From the NCBI GenBank assembly GCA_032027085.1, contig JAVSMS010000001.1, positions 1,628,332 to 1,692,331 of the forward strand: 64,000 bases of DNA. The letters run 5' to 3'. Shown one piece after another: positions 34,355 through 43,543 of this stretch. Below the pieces are notes generated by a model. That model searched no databases, had not been told where the DNA came from, and worked only from the letters and a program-made list of their open reading frames with translations. How positions within the stretch are numbered: the first letter of the stretch is position 1; the number at the start of each line of letters is the position of its first letter. This DNA comes from Pseudorhodoplanes sp. (GTDB lineage: Bacteria > Pseudomonadota > Alphaproteobacteria > Rhizobiales > Xanthobacteraceae). The position numbers and the translations under genes are program-made.

Positions 34355-35710
34355 ATGCATTTCGCTACAAGTGCGTTATTGACCGACCTTTACCAGCTCA
34401 ACATGATCCAGGCCTATCTGGACTATGGCGAGACCAAAACGGCCGTCTTTGAGTTCTTTGTGCGAAAGCTTCCCCGCCGTCGGGGTTTCTTGATGGCAGC
34501 CGGACTTGAGCAGGCGCTTGATTTTCTCGAGAGGCTGCATTTCACGAAAGAGGAAATCGACTGGCTGGCGAATACGGGACGATTCAGTGACAAGCTACTG
34601 GCTCATCTCTCTGCGCTTCGCTTTACCGGTGACGTGCACGCCATGCCGGAGGGCGAGATTTTTTTCGCCAACGAGCCAATTCTGCGCGTCACTGCGCCGC
34701 TCGATCAAGCCCAGCTCGTTGAAACGCGCCTGATCAACATCCTGCATTTCCAGTCGTTGATCGCCGCCAAGGCCGCGCGCTTTGTGCTGTCCGCGCCAGG
34801 AAAAATGCTTGTCGATTTCGGCCTGCGGCGAGCGCACGGCGCCGAAGCCGGCCTTTGGGCAGCGCGCGCGAGCTATATCGCCGGATTTGCGGGAACTGCA
34901 ACGATGCTGGCGGAAATGGCTTTTGGCATTCCCACCTATGGGACCATGGCGCATTCTTTCATTCAGACGTTTGACAATGAAACGGCTGCCTTTGAGTCCT
35001 TTGCACAATCTCGCCCAGATAATCTGACCTTGCTGATCGACACATATGACACGGTCACCGGTGCGAAAGAGGTTGTCACGCTCGCGCCGAAGCTCAAGGC
35101 GCGCGGTATCACGATTCGCGCAGTACGCCTGGACAGCGGAGACCTTGCGTCTTTGTCCAAGATCGTTCGCCGGATCCTCGACGAGGGCGGCCTCGGCGAT
35201 ATCCTCATCTTTGCGAGTGGAGGACTCGACGAAGATCAAATCCAGAAAATGTTGCAGTCAGGAGCGCCAATTGACGGCTTCGGCCTCGGTACCAACCTTA
35301 CAACCTCTTCGGATGTGCCTGCGCTCGACTGCGCCTACAAACTGCAGGAATATGCGGGCCTGCCGCGCCGGAAGCGCTCCGAAGGCAAGGCCACCTGGCC
35401 CGGCCGCAAGCAGGTCTGGCGCCGCTATGGAGCAGACGGCCGCATGACAGGTGACGTTCTCTCGCTGGAAGACGACCCGCAGAGCGGGCAGCCGCTCTTG
35501 CACCTGGTGATGCAGAACGGGCGACGTCTTGGGCGGCCGTCTTTGACTGATATTCGAAGCCGTGCATCGAATAGTCTTCAGCGATTGCCCGAGGCTTTAC
35601 GCGCACTTGAGCCGGATGCACCCTATCCCGTCGAGGTCGCCGAGCCGCTCATCCAACTTGCGGCCGATGTCGACCGACGCCTCGCTGAGCAAAAGGACAT
35701 GCGAGGATGA
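34355..35710 (+). CDS. pncB: Nicotinate phosphoribosyltransferase
   Basis: A 451-residue protein from the ATG at 34355. It joins nicotinate and PRPP to form nicotinate mononucleotide in NAD salvage. Family signatures are LLTDLYQLNM at the start, FFVRKLPRRRGFLMAAGLEQ, DFGLRRAHG (active-site region) and RLDSGDLA, with SGGLDE and GFGLGTNL forming the phosphate-binding loops. Its stop overlaps pncA by 4 bases. Together with pncA and prs it makes a nicotinamide-to-NaMN route. Confidence 0.94.
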   Translation: MHFATSALLTDLYQLNMIQAYLDYGETKTAVFEFFVRKLPRRRGFLMAAGLEQALDFLERLHFTKEEIDWLANTGRFSDKLLAHLSALRFTGDVHAMPEGEIFFANEPILRVTAPLDQAQLVETRLINILHFQSLIAAKAARFVLSAPGKMLVDFGLRRAHGAEAGLWAARASYIAGFAGTATMLAEMAFGIPTYGTMAHSFIQTFDNETAAFESFAQSRPDNLTLLIDTYDTVTGAKEVVTLAPKLKARGITIRAVRLDSGDLASLSKIVRRILDEGGLGDILIFASGGLDEDQIQKMLQSGAPIDGFGLGTNLTTSSDVPALDCAYKLQEYAGLPRRKRSEGKATWPGRKQVWRRYGADGRMTGDVLSLEDDPQSGQPLLHLVMQNGRRLGRPSLTDIRSRASNSLQRLPEALRALEPDAPYPVEVAEPLIQLAADVDRRLAEQKDMRG

Positions 35711-36345
35711 CGCAACGCATTCTGATCGAAGAGCGGGACATCCTGCTCGTCGTCGATATCCAGTATGACTTCTGCCCGGGCGGTGCGCTTGCGGTGCCAC
35801 ACGGCGACGAGGTGATCGCTCCGATCAACCATCTGGCTCAACGTCACCGGCATGTGGTGCTGACACAGGACTGGCATCCACCGGGCCATAAATCATTCGC
35901 CTCCACGCATCCGGGAAAGAAGCCTTACGAGACTGTCGAGTTGGCTTACGGGCCGCAGATCTTGTGGCCTGATCACTGCGTGCAGGGAACACCCGGAGCG
36001 ACGCTGCACAAGGACCTCGACATTCCCCATGCTGAGCTCGTCCTCCGCAAGGGTTATCACCGCGACATTGATTCCTATTCGGCTTTTTATGAGAATGACC
36101 GCAAGACGCATACCGGACTGACCGGTTACCTGCGCGAGCGCGGCTTTACGCGAGTCTTCCTCGCCGGATTAGCCTTCGACTTTTGCGTTCGCTATTCGGC
36201 AGAGGACGCTTGCAGCGAAGGCTTTGACGTTATCGTGGTGGAAGATGCCTGCCGCGGGATAGACGTTGGTGGTTCTGTTGCCGAGACCCGCCGCAGTCTG
36301 AATGCGCGGAACGTCGCCTGTGTGGCGAGCGAGGATTTGGCGTAG
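35707..36345 (+). CDS. pncA: Nicotinamidase
   Basis: A 212-residue isochorismatase-fold enzyme that deamidates nicotinamide to nicotinate, feeding PncB. The catalytic Asp (VVDIQYDFCPGG), the metal-site DWHPPGHKSF, the Lys region (LRKGYHRDIDSYSAF) and the nucleophilic Cys (AFDFCVRYSA) are all present. The start overlaps pncB (ATGA), so the enzymes of two successive steps are co-translated. Confidence 0.94.
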   Translation: MTQRILIEERDILLVVDIQYDFCPGGALAVPHGDEVIAPINHLAQRHRHVVLTQDWHPPGHKSFASTHPGKKPYETVELAYGPQILWPDHCVQGTPGATLHKDLDIPHAELVLRKGYHRDIDSYSAFYENDRKTHTGLTGYLRERGFTRVFLAGLAFDFCVRYSAEDACSEGFDVIVVEDACRGIDVGGSVAETRRSLNARNVACVASEDLA

Positions 36346-36372
36346 CGGTGAACAGGTCCGATCCTAAGGGGG

Positions 36373-36386
36373 TTGATATAACTCAA
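36373..36386. promoter_or_regulatory. FixK/FNR-type box upstream of prs
   Basis: TTGATATAACTCAA matches TTGA-N6-TCAA and lies between pncA and prs, 64 bases before the prs start. Confidence 0.65.
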
Positions 36387-36449
36387 GGTGGGCCTCGCCG
36401 TGACCACCAATGTTGCTCGGCAATGTCCTTATCTTGGTAGTATAAGCGT

Positions 36450-37421
36450 ATGCTTGTCTTTGCGCCCAAAGCCACCCGTGAACTTGGTCAGGCGGTCGCT
36501 CAGTCACTTGGGCAGGCGCTAGCCGCCCACGAAGAGCGGGACTTCGAGGACGGCGAGCACAAAATCCGCCCTCTCGTCACCGTCCGGAATGCTGACGTTT
36601 ATATCATACAAAGCCTGCACAGCGGACCGGACGAGAGCGCCCATGATAAGCTGTGCCGGCTGCTGTTCTTCATCGGTGCGCTCAAGGATGCCGGCGCCGC
36701 TCGTGTCACCGCCATTGTCCCCTACCTCTGCTACGCACGGAAAGACCGGCGCACCAAGCTCAACGATCCGGTGACAACACGATATGTCGCCGGGATGTTC
36801 GAAGCAGTCGGAACCAGCGCCATCGTGACCCTTGACGTGCACAATCCGGTCGCGTTCGAAAACGCCTTCCGCTGCACAACCGTGACGCTGACCGCCGCGC
36901 CGCTATTTGTCGACTATGCGAGGAATTCGTTGGGGGACGAGTCCCTCACCGTTGTGTCGCCGGACACCGGCGGCGCCAAACGTGCCGATCTGCTTCGTGA
37001 GGCTCTGGAATCCGCGCTGAAACGCCCGGTTGGGAAGGGCTTTGCGGAAAAGCGCCGCAGCGCCGGCATCGTATCCGGGGATCTTTTTGTTGGTGAGGTA
37101 TCTGGCACCACTGCGCTTGTGATCGACGATCTCATCAGCACCGGCAACACTCTCGTTCGCGCTGCATACGCCGCGCGTAAGGCCGGCGCCAGCCGTGTGA
37201 TCGCGCTCGTGACGCATGGCCTATTCATGCATGGATCGGCGGAAGCCCTATCCGATCCGGCGATCGAGCGGCTGGTCGTCACCGATTCCGTGCCGTCGTT
37301 CAGGCTTGGGCCTGGACCGGCCCGCGACAAGCTGGTCGTCCTGTCAACTGCCCCGCTTCTTGCGGAGACAATCAGGCGGCTGCACGACGGCAAGTCACTC
37401 GAGGATTTGCTCGTTTTTTGA
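36450..37421 (+). CDS. prs: Ribose-phosphate pyrophosphokinase (PRPP synthase) paralogue
   Basis: A 323-residue PRPP synthase. The family core is present: DFEDGEHKIRP, YLCYARKDRR (ATP-binding flexible loop region), TLDVHNP (metal site) and VIDDLISTGNTL (PRPP-binding loop). PRPP is the co-substrate of PncB just upstream. A bacterial genome also needs a housekeeping prs, so this is probably a second, island-specific copy. A FixK-type box precedes it, hinting at hypoxic induction. Confidence 0.92.
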   Translation: MLVFAPKATRELGQAVAQSLGQALAAHEERDFEDGEHKIRPLVTVRNADVYIIQSLHSGPDESAHDKLCRLLFFIGALKDAGAARVTAIVPYLCYARKDRRTKLNDPVTTRYVAGMFEAVGTSAIVTLDVHNPVAFENAFRCTTVTLTAAPLFVDYARNSLGDESLTVVSPDTGGAKRADLLREALESALKRPVGKGFAEKRRSAGIVSGDLFVGEVSGTTALVIDDLISTGNTLVRAAYAARKAGASRVIALVTHGLFMHGSAEALSDPAIERLVVTDSVPSFRLGPGPARDKLVVLSTAPLLAETIRRLHDGKSLEDLLVF

Positions 37422-38454
37422 GACATCGTGTGAGTTCGACGGCATCCGCGATCGCAATCCGCAGATAGCTGCGGGCGACACGCGGCCACTTCTCCGGCGT
37501 GCGCGGATATGGCTCCAGCAGATGCGCGATGGCCAGTCGGGCTCGAAGAGTGGCGCGGCAGCAGCGATAGAAATTTAGCAATTCTTCCGGCGGCGCAGGG
37601 TAGAGCTGTCGCATGACCCGCCGCTTGATGTAGTCGCCGGCCCAGGAGGCCCCCAGTCGCTCGCATTCGACGCTGAGAAATGCAATTTCGTCGAAGGGAT
37701 CGACCGCGCGCAGGCGGGCGTTGAATTCGAGGCGATCGATGATCTTGACCGGCTTGTTCAGCCAGATGTGTTCGGGTCGCAGATCGCCGTGGCAATCGAC
37801 GATAGCGTGCCGGCGGACGCGCATCCTCAACATTGCTGCGCGTCGCCGCAAAAATTGGATCTGCGCCGATTTTACGTAGGCGAGTTGTCCGGCCGGTAGA
37901 CCCAGTGACGGTTCCGTTAAAATACGAAAATTATAAGCAATATTCCACCACCAATCTGCAAAATACTCTTCCGACGTCATTCTCGCCACCGGCGCATGTC
38001 GGTAGAAACGAACAAGCAAATCCGCCAGTTGATCAAGTTGCGGATACTTCACGCGCTTATCAATAATTGATTGCTCCATCGTCTGGCTTTCGTCCAGCCG
38101 CCGCATCACCACCAGCCAGTCCACGACCGTTCCGTCGCCGCCCAGCGCGAGCCCCGAAGCATGTTGCGTCAACGGAACAACGCCGAGATAGACATCCGGC
38201 GCGAGCTCGCGATTCAGCCTGACTTCCGCGCGGCAGGCCGCCTCGCGGCGGGTCAGCGTCGAAAAATCAAGATAAGGGAAGCGAACCGGTTTCTTCAGCT
38301 TGTAGACACGATCCCGTGCGAGAAACACCCAAGACATGTGGGTTTCCCGCGGCACAACACTGTCGGTCGGGCGTGGATATGTCGCCGCACAGCTCAGAAA
38401 CGCAACTTTGGCGTCAAGGGGAACATCGTCGCCGATGGGCCTGTAGTGATGCAC
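37372..38454 (-). CDS. Aminoglycoside-phosphotransferase-like kinase
   Basis: A 360-residue protein with the APH kinase fold: VYKLKKPVRFPYLDF (ATP lysine), MRRLDESQTM, and the catalytic loop VDCHGDLRPEHIWL followed by IIDRLEFN for metal binding. This is the kinase half seen in 'bifunctional APH/ATP-binding' proteins, without the C-terminal P-loop domain. The substrate is unknown. Its 3' end overlaps the prs 3' end by about 50 bases on the opposite strand, and it diverges from the hydrolase gene across a FixK-type box. Confidence 0.85.
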   Translation of the reverse strand: MHHYRPIGDDVPLDAKVAFLSCAATYPRPTDSVVPRETHMSWVFLARDRVYKLKKPVRFPYLDFSTLTRREAACRAEVRLNRELAPDVYLGVVPLTQHASGLALGGDGTVVDWLVVMRRLDESQTMEQSIIDKRVKYPQLDQLADLLVRFYRHAPVARMTSEEYFADWWWNIAYNFRILTEPSLGLPAGQLAYVKSAQIQFLRRRAAMLRMRVRRHAIVDCHGDLRPEHIWLNKPVKIIDRLEFNARLRAVDPFDEIAFLSVECERLGASWAGDYIKRRVMRQLYPAPPEELLNFYRCCRATLRARLAIAHLLEPYPRTPEKWPRVARSYLRIAIADAVELTRCLKKRANPRVTCRRAAA

Positions 38455-38541
38455 ATCCGCTCCTTGCCATCCCTGTCAAGCACCAACCCCCGTGGCGCTG
38501 CCGAAATAGGCTATCAAATACCGCGGAACGCGAGATCGCTC

Positions 38542-38555
38542 TTGATCCTCGTCAA
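38542..38555. promoter_or_regulatory. FixK/FNR-type box between APH-like kinase and hydrolase
   Basis: TTGATCCTCGTCAA matches TTGA-N6-TCAA. It sits in the divergent region, 88 bases before the minus-strand kinase gene. A TATTTGATA stretch on the minus side is a plausible -10 region. It lies only about 34 bases before the hydrolase ATG at 38589. Confidence 0.65.
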
Positions 38556-38588
38556 AATAACCCAGACGAAGCTGACGATAATGTAAAC

Positions 38589-39293
38589 ATGCGGAAAAGT
38601 CTTGGCCAAGCGAGCGAGCATTCACGGGAGCCCGTGCTTCCGGTGAAACGCCATGACGTGCGCATTCCGCCGCTTGGACTATCCGGCATCCTGCAACTGC
38701 CCGAAGACGCCTATGCACTGGTGATCTTCGCGCATGGTAGCGGGTCGAGCCGTCTCAGTCCGCGCAACACCGCCGTCGCGGATGCGATCAACCGCAACGG
38801 CATTGCCACATTGCTTTTCGACCTGCTGACCACCCAAGAAGAATATGATCGCGCTAACGTGTTCGATATTCCCTTGCTGGCCGAACGCCTGATCCAGGCG
38901 GTCGCGTGGAGCGAGCAACAGCCAGAGCTTGAACGCCTGCCCATCGGGCTGTTTGGCGCCAGTACCGGCGCTGCCGCCGCGCTGGTAACGGCTGCCAGAC
39001 TCGGCCACCGAATCGGAGCGGTCGTTTCGCGTGGTGGCCGGCCTGATCTGGCAGATCGTGCCCTCAGCCGTGTTATCACGCCAACGCTTCTGATCGTCGG
39101 TGGTTCGGATACCGAAGTCATCGTATTGAACCGTAGCGCTTTCGCTGAGTTGAAGGAACCGAAGGCCCTGCACATCGTACCGAATGCCAGCCACCTGTTC
39201 CCCGAGCCTGGGGCGATGGAAGCTGTCATCAAAGCGGCAATCGACTGGTTCGAGACGTACTTGGGCGCAGATGCCCATGATGACAAACCCTGA
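38589..39293 (+). CDS. Alpha/beta hydrolase (dienelactone hydrolase-like)
   Basis: About 234 residues from the ATG at 38589; GTG codons at 38636 and 38645 are possible later starts, and the box at 38542 would suit them better. The fold signatures are VIFAHGSGSSRLSPRN (oxyanion region), the nucleophile elbow GLFGASTGAAAA, TPTLLIVGGSD (acid) and PNASHLFPEPG (histidine). It is similar to small hydrolases often found next to phosphoribosyltransferases, as here. Confidence 0.87.
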   Translation: MRKSLGQASEHSREPVLPVKRHDVRIPPLGLSGILQLPEDAYALVIFAHGSGSSRLSPRNTAVADAINRNGIATLLFDLLTTQEEYDRANVFDIPLLAERLIQAVAWSEQQPELERLPIGLFGASTGAAAALVTAARLGHRIGAVVSRGGRPDLADRALSRVITPTLLIVGGSDTEVIVLNRSAFAELKEPKALHIVPNASHLFPEPGAMEAVIKAAIDWFETYLGADAHDDKP

Positions 39294-39307
39294 ACTGAGG
39301 CTGCGCC

Positions 39308-39982
39308 ATGCCCTTTCACAATCGATCCGACGCCGGGCGCAAACTTGCCGGCGCCCTCGCCCGCTACAAGACGGAGCACCCTGTCATTCTTGCATTGCCG
39401 CGCGGCGGCGTGCCAGTCGCCGCGGAGATTGCAAGCGCGCTTGATGCGCCGCTAGACCTCGTTCTCGTGCGGAAAATCGGCGTTCCCACCCAGCCCGAAC
39501 TGGCCATGGGCGCGGTGGTGGATGGCGGCCATCCGATCGTGGTTCGCAATGAGGACGTCATCGGGCTGGCGGGTATTGACGACACGGAATTCAATGCGGC
39601 CTGCGAGCGAGAGCTTGGAGAAATCGAGCGGCGCCGGCAAGCCTATTTGGGCGATCGCGACCGCATCGACATCGCCGGGTGCACGGCGATCGTCGTCGAC
39701 GACGGGATTGCGACCGGTGCGACGACACGCGCAGCACTTCGTGGAGCACGCGCCCGCAATCCGAAACGGCTTGTTATCGCCGTTCCGGTTGCCCCGACAG
39801 ACTCGCTGGCGGAATTACATTCCGAGGCCGATGACATCGTCTGCTTGGAAGATTATGCTGTATTCGGCGCGATCGGATTTTTCTACGCGGATTTCCGCCA
39901 AGTCACAGATCGCGATGTCATCGAAATACTTGCTCGCTTTCCGCCTCTATCTAGACCTCGCGGCCAGCAACCGGCTGCATGA
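39308..39982 (+). CDS. Phosphoribosyltransferase-domain protein
   Basis: A 224-residue PRTase-fold protein with LALPRGGVPVAAEIA at the N-terminus and a PRPP loop VVDDGIATGATTRAAL. It starts 15 bases after the hydrolase gene, so the two are co-transcribed. The acceptor base is unknown. It is the third gene in this block that uses or makes PRPP. Confidence 0.9.
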   Translation: MPFHNRSDAGRKLAGALARYKTEHPVILALPRGGVPVAAEIASALDAPLDLVLVRKIGVPTQPELAMGAVVDGGHPIVVRNEDVIGLAGIDDTEFNAACERELGEIERRRQAYLGDRDRIDIAGCTAIVVDDGIATGATTRAALRGARARNPKRLVIAVPVAPTDSLAELHSEADDIVCLEDYAVFGAIGFFYADFRQVTDRDVIEILARFPPLSRPRGQQPAA

Positions 39983-40018
39983 CGAGTTCGCCGCCTCAGC
40001 CAAACAGAGACGGATGCC

Positions 40019-40558
40019 TCAGCCTGAGCGTTTGTACGAGCAAAGCGTTTTCATGTCTGCAACGTGTCCCGCATCTGCCATTGCAGCAAGCTGGCGCAGA
40101 TCGGATTCCTCAACCGAAGTGTGTTCATGCTCACCGGCAACGCCGAGATCTTTCGCTTTCCGCGGAGCGCCGGAATAGGTCGCGAGGAACAGATGCATAC
40201 GTTCGGTGGAAATTCCCGGCATGGTCCATGCTATGGACACGGATTCGAGCGATAGAAGGGCAATCCCTGCTTCCTCAAGGGATTCTCGGCGCGCGCAGAC
40301 TGTGGCGTCGGGTTCGACCAAGATTCCGGCAATGCACTCGCGTGTGATCCCGCCCGTCTATCAGGAAGACTGGTGCGCGAAACTGGCGAATCAGAATTGC
40401 GACCTTGCGCTGCGGATTACACGGAAGCACGGCGACGGCGGCGCCGTGGTCCTCGATCTCACGGCGGATGACTTCACCCGTGGCTGGCGGATCGTCGCAA
40501 CCAGAAAACACGCCCAGCCCTGATATTTGGTCTCGGTGGCAACAATCTCGGTATCCAT
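40019..40558 (-). pseudogene. NUDIX hydrolase gene broken by two frameshifts
   Basis: Starting at the ATG at 40558 (MDTEIVATETKYQGWACFLV), the frame moves near 40485 to PATGEVIRREIEDHG and VAILIRQFRAPVFLIDGRDH. It shifts again near 40335 to GILVEPDATVCARRESLEEA, the NUDIX-box region. The pieces together make an ADP-ribose-pyrophosphatase-like protein of about 180 residues. With two indels it cannot be functional as read. Confidence 0.78.
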
Positions 40559-40601
40559 GTCGATCGGCCCTCGTCGAAGGAGATCGACGCATCGGTGTTT
40601 G

Positions 40602-40615
40602 TTGACCTAGGTCAA
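40602..40615. promoter_or_regulatory. FixK/FNR-type box upstream of HPF-CSD and groEL
   Basis: TTGACCTAGGTCAA is a perfect palindrome matching TTGA-N6-TCAA. It is centred about 67 bases before the gene at 40676. A CTATTT box near 40638 would place a start site about 41 bases from the centre, the class II geometry of FNR-type activators. Confidence 0.7.
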
Positions 40616-40675
40616 CACCGTGATCGCGCTTTTGGCCTCTATTTTCGAGCACAGAAGATAAGGCCGAGCGCCCCC

Positions 40676-41239
40676 ATGCAGACGCCAGTTGAGATCGACT
40701 TTCAAGGAATGGAACCGGATGCCGTGGCTCGTGCAGCCATTGATGATCATATTGCGGAACTGGAGAATCGTTTTGGTCGAATTACCACCTGTCGCGTAGT
40801 GCTGAAGAATCCGGGCCGTCACCACCGGACCGGAGGATTATATGAGGTTAGTATCAGGCTCGCGCTGCCAAACGGCAAGGAAGTGAATGTCTCGCGCACG
40901 CCGCCGGCTGACGAACGCCATTCTGACATATCCTTCGCCATCAACGATGCCTTCAAACATGCGCGCCGCCAGTTGCAGGATCAGGTGCGTGAGCTGCAAG
41001 GGCAGATCAAAACCCACGACGCTCAGCCGGTTGGCACTATCACCCAACTGCACGACGACTTTGGCTTTCTGCAGACTGAAGATGGGCGGGAAATCTACTT
41101 TCACCGCAACAGTGTATTAGAGGACAAATTTCCACGCCTGACACCCGGCACACGCGTCATCTTTGTGGAGGAGATGGGAGAAAAAGGAGCACAAGCCAGT
41201 ACAGTCAAGCTCCTGGGAAAGCACCGCTTGCGGCCGTAA
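40676..41239 (+). CDS. HPF/RaiA-like ribosome-hibernation domain fused to a cold-shock domain
   Basis: A 187-residue protein from the ATG at 40676. Residues 1-110 resemble the sigma-54-modulation/HPF family (VEIDFQGMEPD, IAELENRFGRITTCRVVL). Residues 120-185 form a cold-shock domain with DFGFLQTEDGREIYFHRNSV, carrying both RNA-binding motifs, and VIFVEEMGEKG. HPF proteins inactivate ribosomes during dormancy; CSDs bind single-stranded RNA or DNA. It is followed by groEL 15 bases later, so it is co-transcribed under the upstream box. Confidence 0.88.
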   Translation: MQTPVEIDFQGMEPDAVARAAIDDHIAELENRFGRITTCRVVLKNPGRHHRTGGLYEVSIRLALPNGKEVNVSRTPPADERHSDISFAINDAFKHARRQLQDQVRELQGQIKTHDAQPVGTITQLHDDFGFLQTEDGREIYFHRNSVLEDKFPRLTPGTRVIFVEEMGEKGAQASTVKLLGKHRLRP

Positions 41240-41254
41240 CTGGAGGAGTTTTTC

Positions 41255-42877
41255 ATGCCGCACAAGCATGTCCTGTTCAGGTCAGCCGCCCGTGAAAAAA
41301 TTCTGCGCGGCGCAACACAACTTGCCGATGCCATCCGCGTCACCTTGGGACCAAAATCGAAGTCGGTGCTGATTCAGAAGAGCTGGGGGGCGCCGATTGT
41401 CTGCAATGACGGCGTGACCATCGCCAAGGAACTCGATCTGGAAGACGCCGATGAGAATCTTGGCGTCCAGGTGCTGCGCCAAGCCGCCGAGAAGACCGGC
41501 GACTTGGTCGGCGACGGAACCAGTACGGCGACAATCCTGGCCCACGCGATCTTTTCCGACGGGATTCGCAATGTCGTTGCCGGCGCAAGCGCCGTCGATC
41601 TCAAGCGCGGCCTGGACCAAGGTGCCAAAGTCGCCATCGACACGCTCAAAACTCTCGCGCGCCCAGTCAAAACCCGCAAGGAGAAGGCGCAAGTCGCCAC
41701 TATCTCCGCGCACAATGAAACGGATATCGGAGAGCTTGTCGCCGACGCCATCGAGAAGGTCGGGGACGACGGCGTCATCTCGGTCGAAGAATCGAAAACC
41801 ACGGAAACAACCCTCGAAGTCGTTGAGGGCATGCAGTTCGATCGCGGTTTCGTATCTCCCTATTTCGTGACGGATCCGGAGCGGATGGAGGCCGTTCTGG
41901 AAGACCCGTTCATCCTCCTTTGCGACCGCAAGATCGGCAATCTGCGCGACATGCTGCCCCTGCTGGAGCAAGTTGCCAAATCAGGGCGACCGCTTCTGGT
42001 CATTGCCGATGATATCGAGGGCGAGGCTCTGGCCACGCTCATCGTCAATCAGATCCGCGGCGTCCTGAAAGGGTGCGCCGTCAAGGCGCCGGGTTTCGGG
42101 GATCGCCGCAAAAGCATCCTGGAGGACATTGCGATTCTGACCGGCGCGCAGCTTATTTCCGAGGATATCGGTATCAAGCTGGAGAGAGCGACCACCGACC
42201 AGCTCGGGCGTGCTGCCCGCGTCGTGATCAACAAGGAAAACACGACCATCATTGGCGGCAAGGGGCAACGCGCTCAGATCGACGGCCGTGTGCAGCAAAT
42301 TCGTCACGAGATGGAAAAGTCCACAAGCGACTACGACCGCGAAAAGCTGCAGGAGCGTCTTGCCAAGCTCTCAGGAGGGGTGGCAGTAGTCCGCGTTGGT
42401 GCACCGTCGGAAGCCGAAATGAAGTCGAAGAAGGAAGCGCTTGATGATGCCATCCATTCGACAAAGGCCGCGGTTGCGGAGGGCGTCGTTGCCGGCGGTG
42501 GGCTTGCCCTCCTGCGCTGTATCGCAACAGTAGCGCGTGAAGAGCAGAATGCCGATGGCGACGAGAAAACCGGCTTGCAGATTCTCAAGCGGGCACTTGA
42601 CGCCCCCGCCCGGCAGATCGCCGAGAATTCCGGTGTCGATGGCGGCGTCGTTGTCGCCCGCATGACCGAAGGCAAGGACTCCTGGGGTTTCGACGCCGCA
42701 CGCAAGCAATATGTCGACCTGATCGATGCAGGCATCATCGATCCTGTCAAGGTCGTGCGTATTGCACTTGAGAATGCGGTTTCCGTCGCAAGCGTGCTGT
42801 TGCTGACGGAAGCAACCATGACAAATATTCCGGAAAAGCCGAAGGAACGGACGAGCGAGCCGGAGATGGCCCTTTAG
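41255..42877 (+). CDS. groEL: GroEL-type chaperonin (60 kDa)
   Basis: A 540-residue group I chaperonin. Conserved features include [39 protein letters not shown] (ATP site) and [11 protein letters not shown]. The C-terminus ends in [11 protein letters not shown] and lacks the usual GGM repeats. There is no groES next to it. It is likely a stress-specific paralogue, since alphaproteobacteria often have several groEL genes. GGAGG lies upstream of the ATG. Confidence 0.95.
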   Translation: MPHKHVLFRSAAREKILRGATQLADAIRVTLGPKSKSVLIQKSWGAPIVCNDGVTIAKELDLEDADENLGVQVLRQAAEKTGDLVGDGTSTATILAHAIFSDGIRNVVAGASAVDLKRGLDQGAKVAIDTLKTLARPVKTRKEKAQVATISAHNETDIGELVADAIEKVGDDGVISVEESKTTETTLEVVEGMQFDRGFVSPYFVTDPERMEAVLEDPFILLCDRKIGNLRDMLPLLEQVAKSGRPLLVIADDIEGEALATLIVNQIRGVLKGCAVKAPGFGDRRKSILEDIAILTGAQLISEDIGIKLERATTDQLGRAARVVINKENTTIIGGKGQRAQIDGRVQQIRHEMEKSTSDYDREKLQERLAKLSGGVAVVRVGAPSEAEMKSKKEALDDAIHSTKAAVAEGVVAGGGLALLRCIATVAREEQNADGDEKTGLQILKRALDAPARQIAENSGVDGGVVVARMTEGKDSWGFDAARKQYVDLIDAGIIDPVKVVRIALENAVSVASVLLLTEATMTNIPEKPKERTSEPEMAL

Positions 42878-42886
42878 GATCGTGCG

Positions 42887-43189
42887 ATGCATGCTGCCGG
42901 ACGAATGCTGTTTCTTGCCGGACTCCTCTTCTGGCCGGCGATTCCCCAGGCTGCAGAACCGCCGAGGATCGTGCGAGTTTGCGCGAGCTGCCATGGTCTC
43001 GATGGGGTCGGCCAGAACGTGGACATTCCAAACATTGCCGGCCAGTCCGGCATTTACTTAAAAAATCAGCTTCGCGCATTCCGCAACGGACAGCGCAGAC
43101 ACCCGCAGATGACGATCAGCGCCGAGCAGCTAACTGATCGCGAAATCGATCAAATCGTGACGCACTACGCCCTGATGCCAGCGCGTTAG
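42887..43189 (+). CDS. Small secreted c-type cytochrome
   Basis: A 100-residue protein with a signal peptide (RMLFLAGLLFWPAIPQAA) and a single haem motif CASCHGLDG. An axial methionine is likely in HPQMTI or ALMPAR. It resembles class I c553/c4-half cytochromes that carry electrons in the periplasm. It begins 9 bases after groEL, so it may be in the same transcript. Confidence 0.88.
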   Translation: MHAAGRMLFLAGLLFWPAIPQAAEPPRIVRVCASCHGLDGVGQNVDIPNIAGQSGIYLKNQLRAFRNGQRRHPQMTISAEQLTDREIDQIVTHYALMPAR

Positions 43190-43224
43190 CTCGTTTTACA
43201 GCGCCGATCATAAAAGGCTCCGCC

Positions 43225-43452
43225 ATGCCCTATCGCACCAACGAGGACCTGCCTGTTCCGGCGCAGCGGCACCTGCCACCGCAGGCCCAGGACATCTATC
43301 GCGAAGCATTCAATCACGCTTTCGCGGCCCATGTTGGCGAAGGAGACCAGGAGGAGAGAGCGCATCGCATCGCCTGGGCTGCGGTCAAACGTTCTTATGT
43401 CAAGGTTGAAGATTCCTGGGTCAGGAGAAGTGGCCTGGACGACGCAGGGTGA
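43225..43452 (+). CDS. chaB: ChaB-family protein
   Basis: A 75-residue protein with the ChaB pattern: LPPQAQDIYREAFNHAF, then HRIAWAAVKRSYVK. ChaB was first described as a regulator of the ChaA cation antiporter, but the molecular role is uncertain. It lies 35 bases after the cytochrome gene. Confidence 0.88.
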   Translation: MPYRTNEDLPVPAQRHLPPQAQDIYREAFNHAFAAHVGEGDQEERAHRIAWAAVKRSYVKVEDSWVRRSGLDDAG

Positions 43453-43472
43453 GTTTAGCAGGGACGATGATT

Positions 43473-43486
43473 TTGACCATGATCAA
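43473..43486. promoter_or_regulatory. FixK/FNR-type box upstream of the YPYY-rich protein
   Basis: TTGACCATGATCAA matches TTGA-N6-TCAA and its right half is the full FNR ATCAA. It is centred about 64 bases before the start at 43544. Confidence 0.65.
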
Positions 43487-43543
43487 TGAGGACCCTGCAG
43501 TGACGACCAAAGTAGCGGTGTCATTTATCGAAGGGATCACGCC

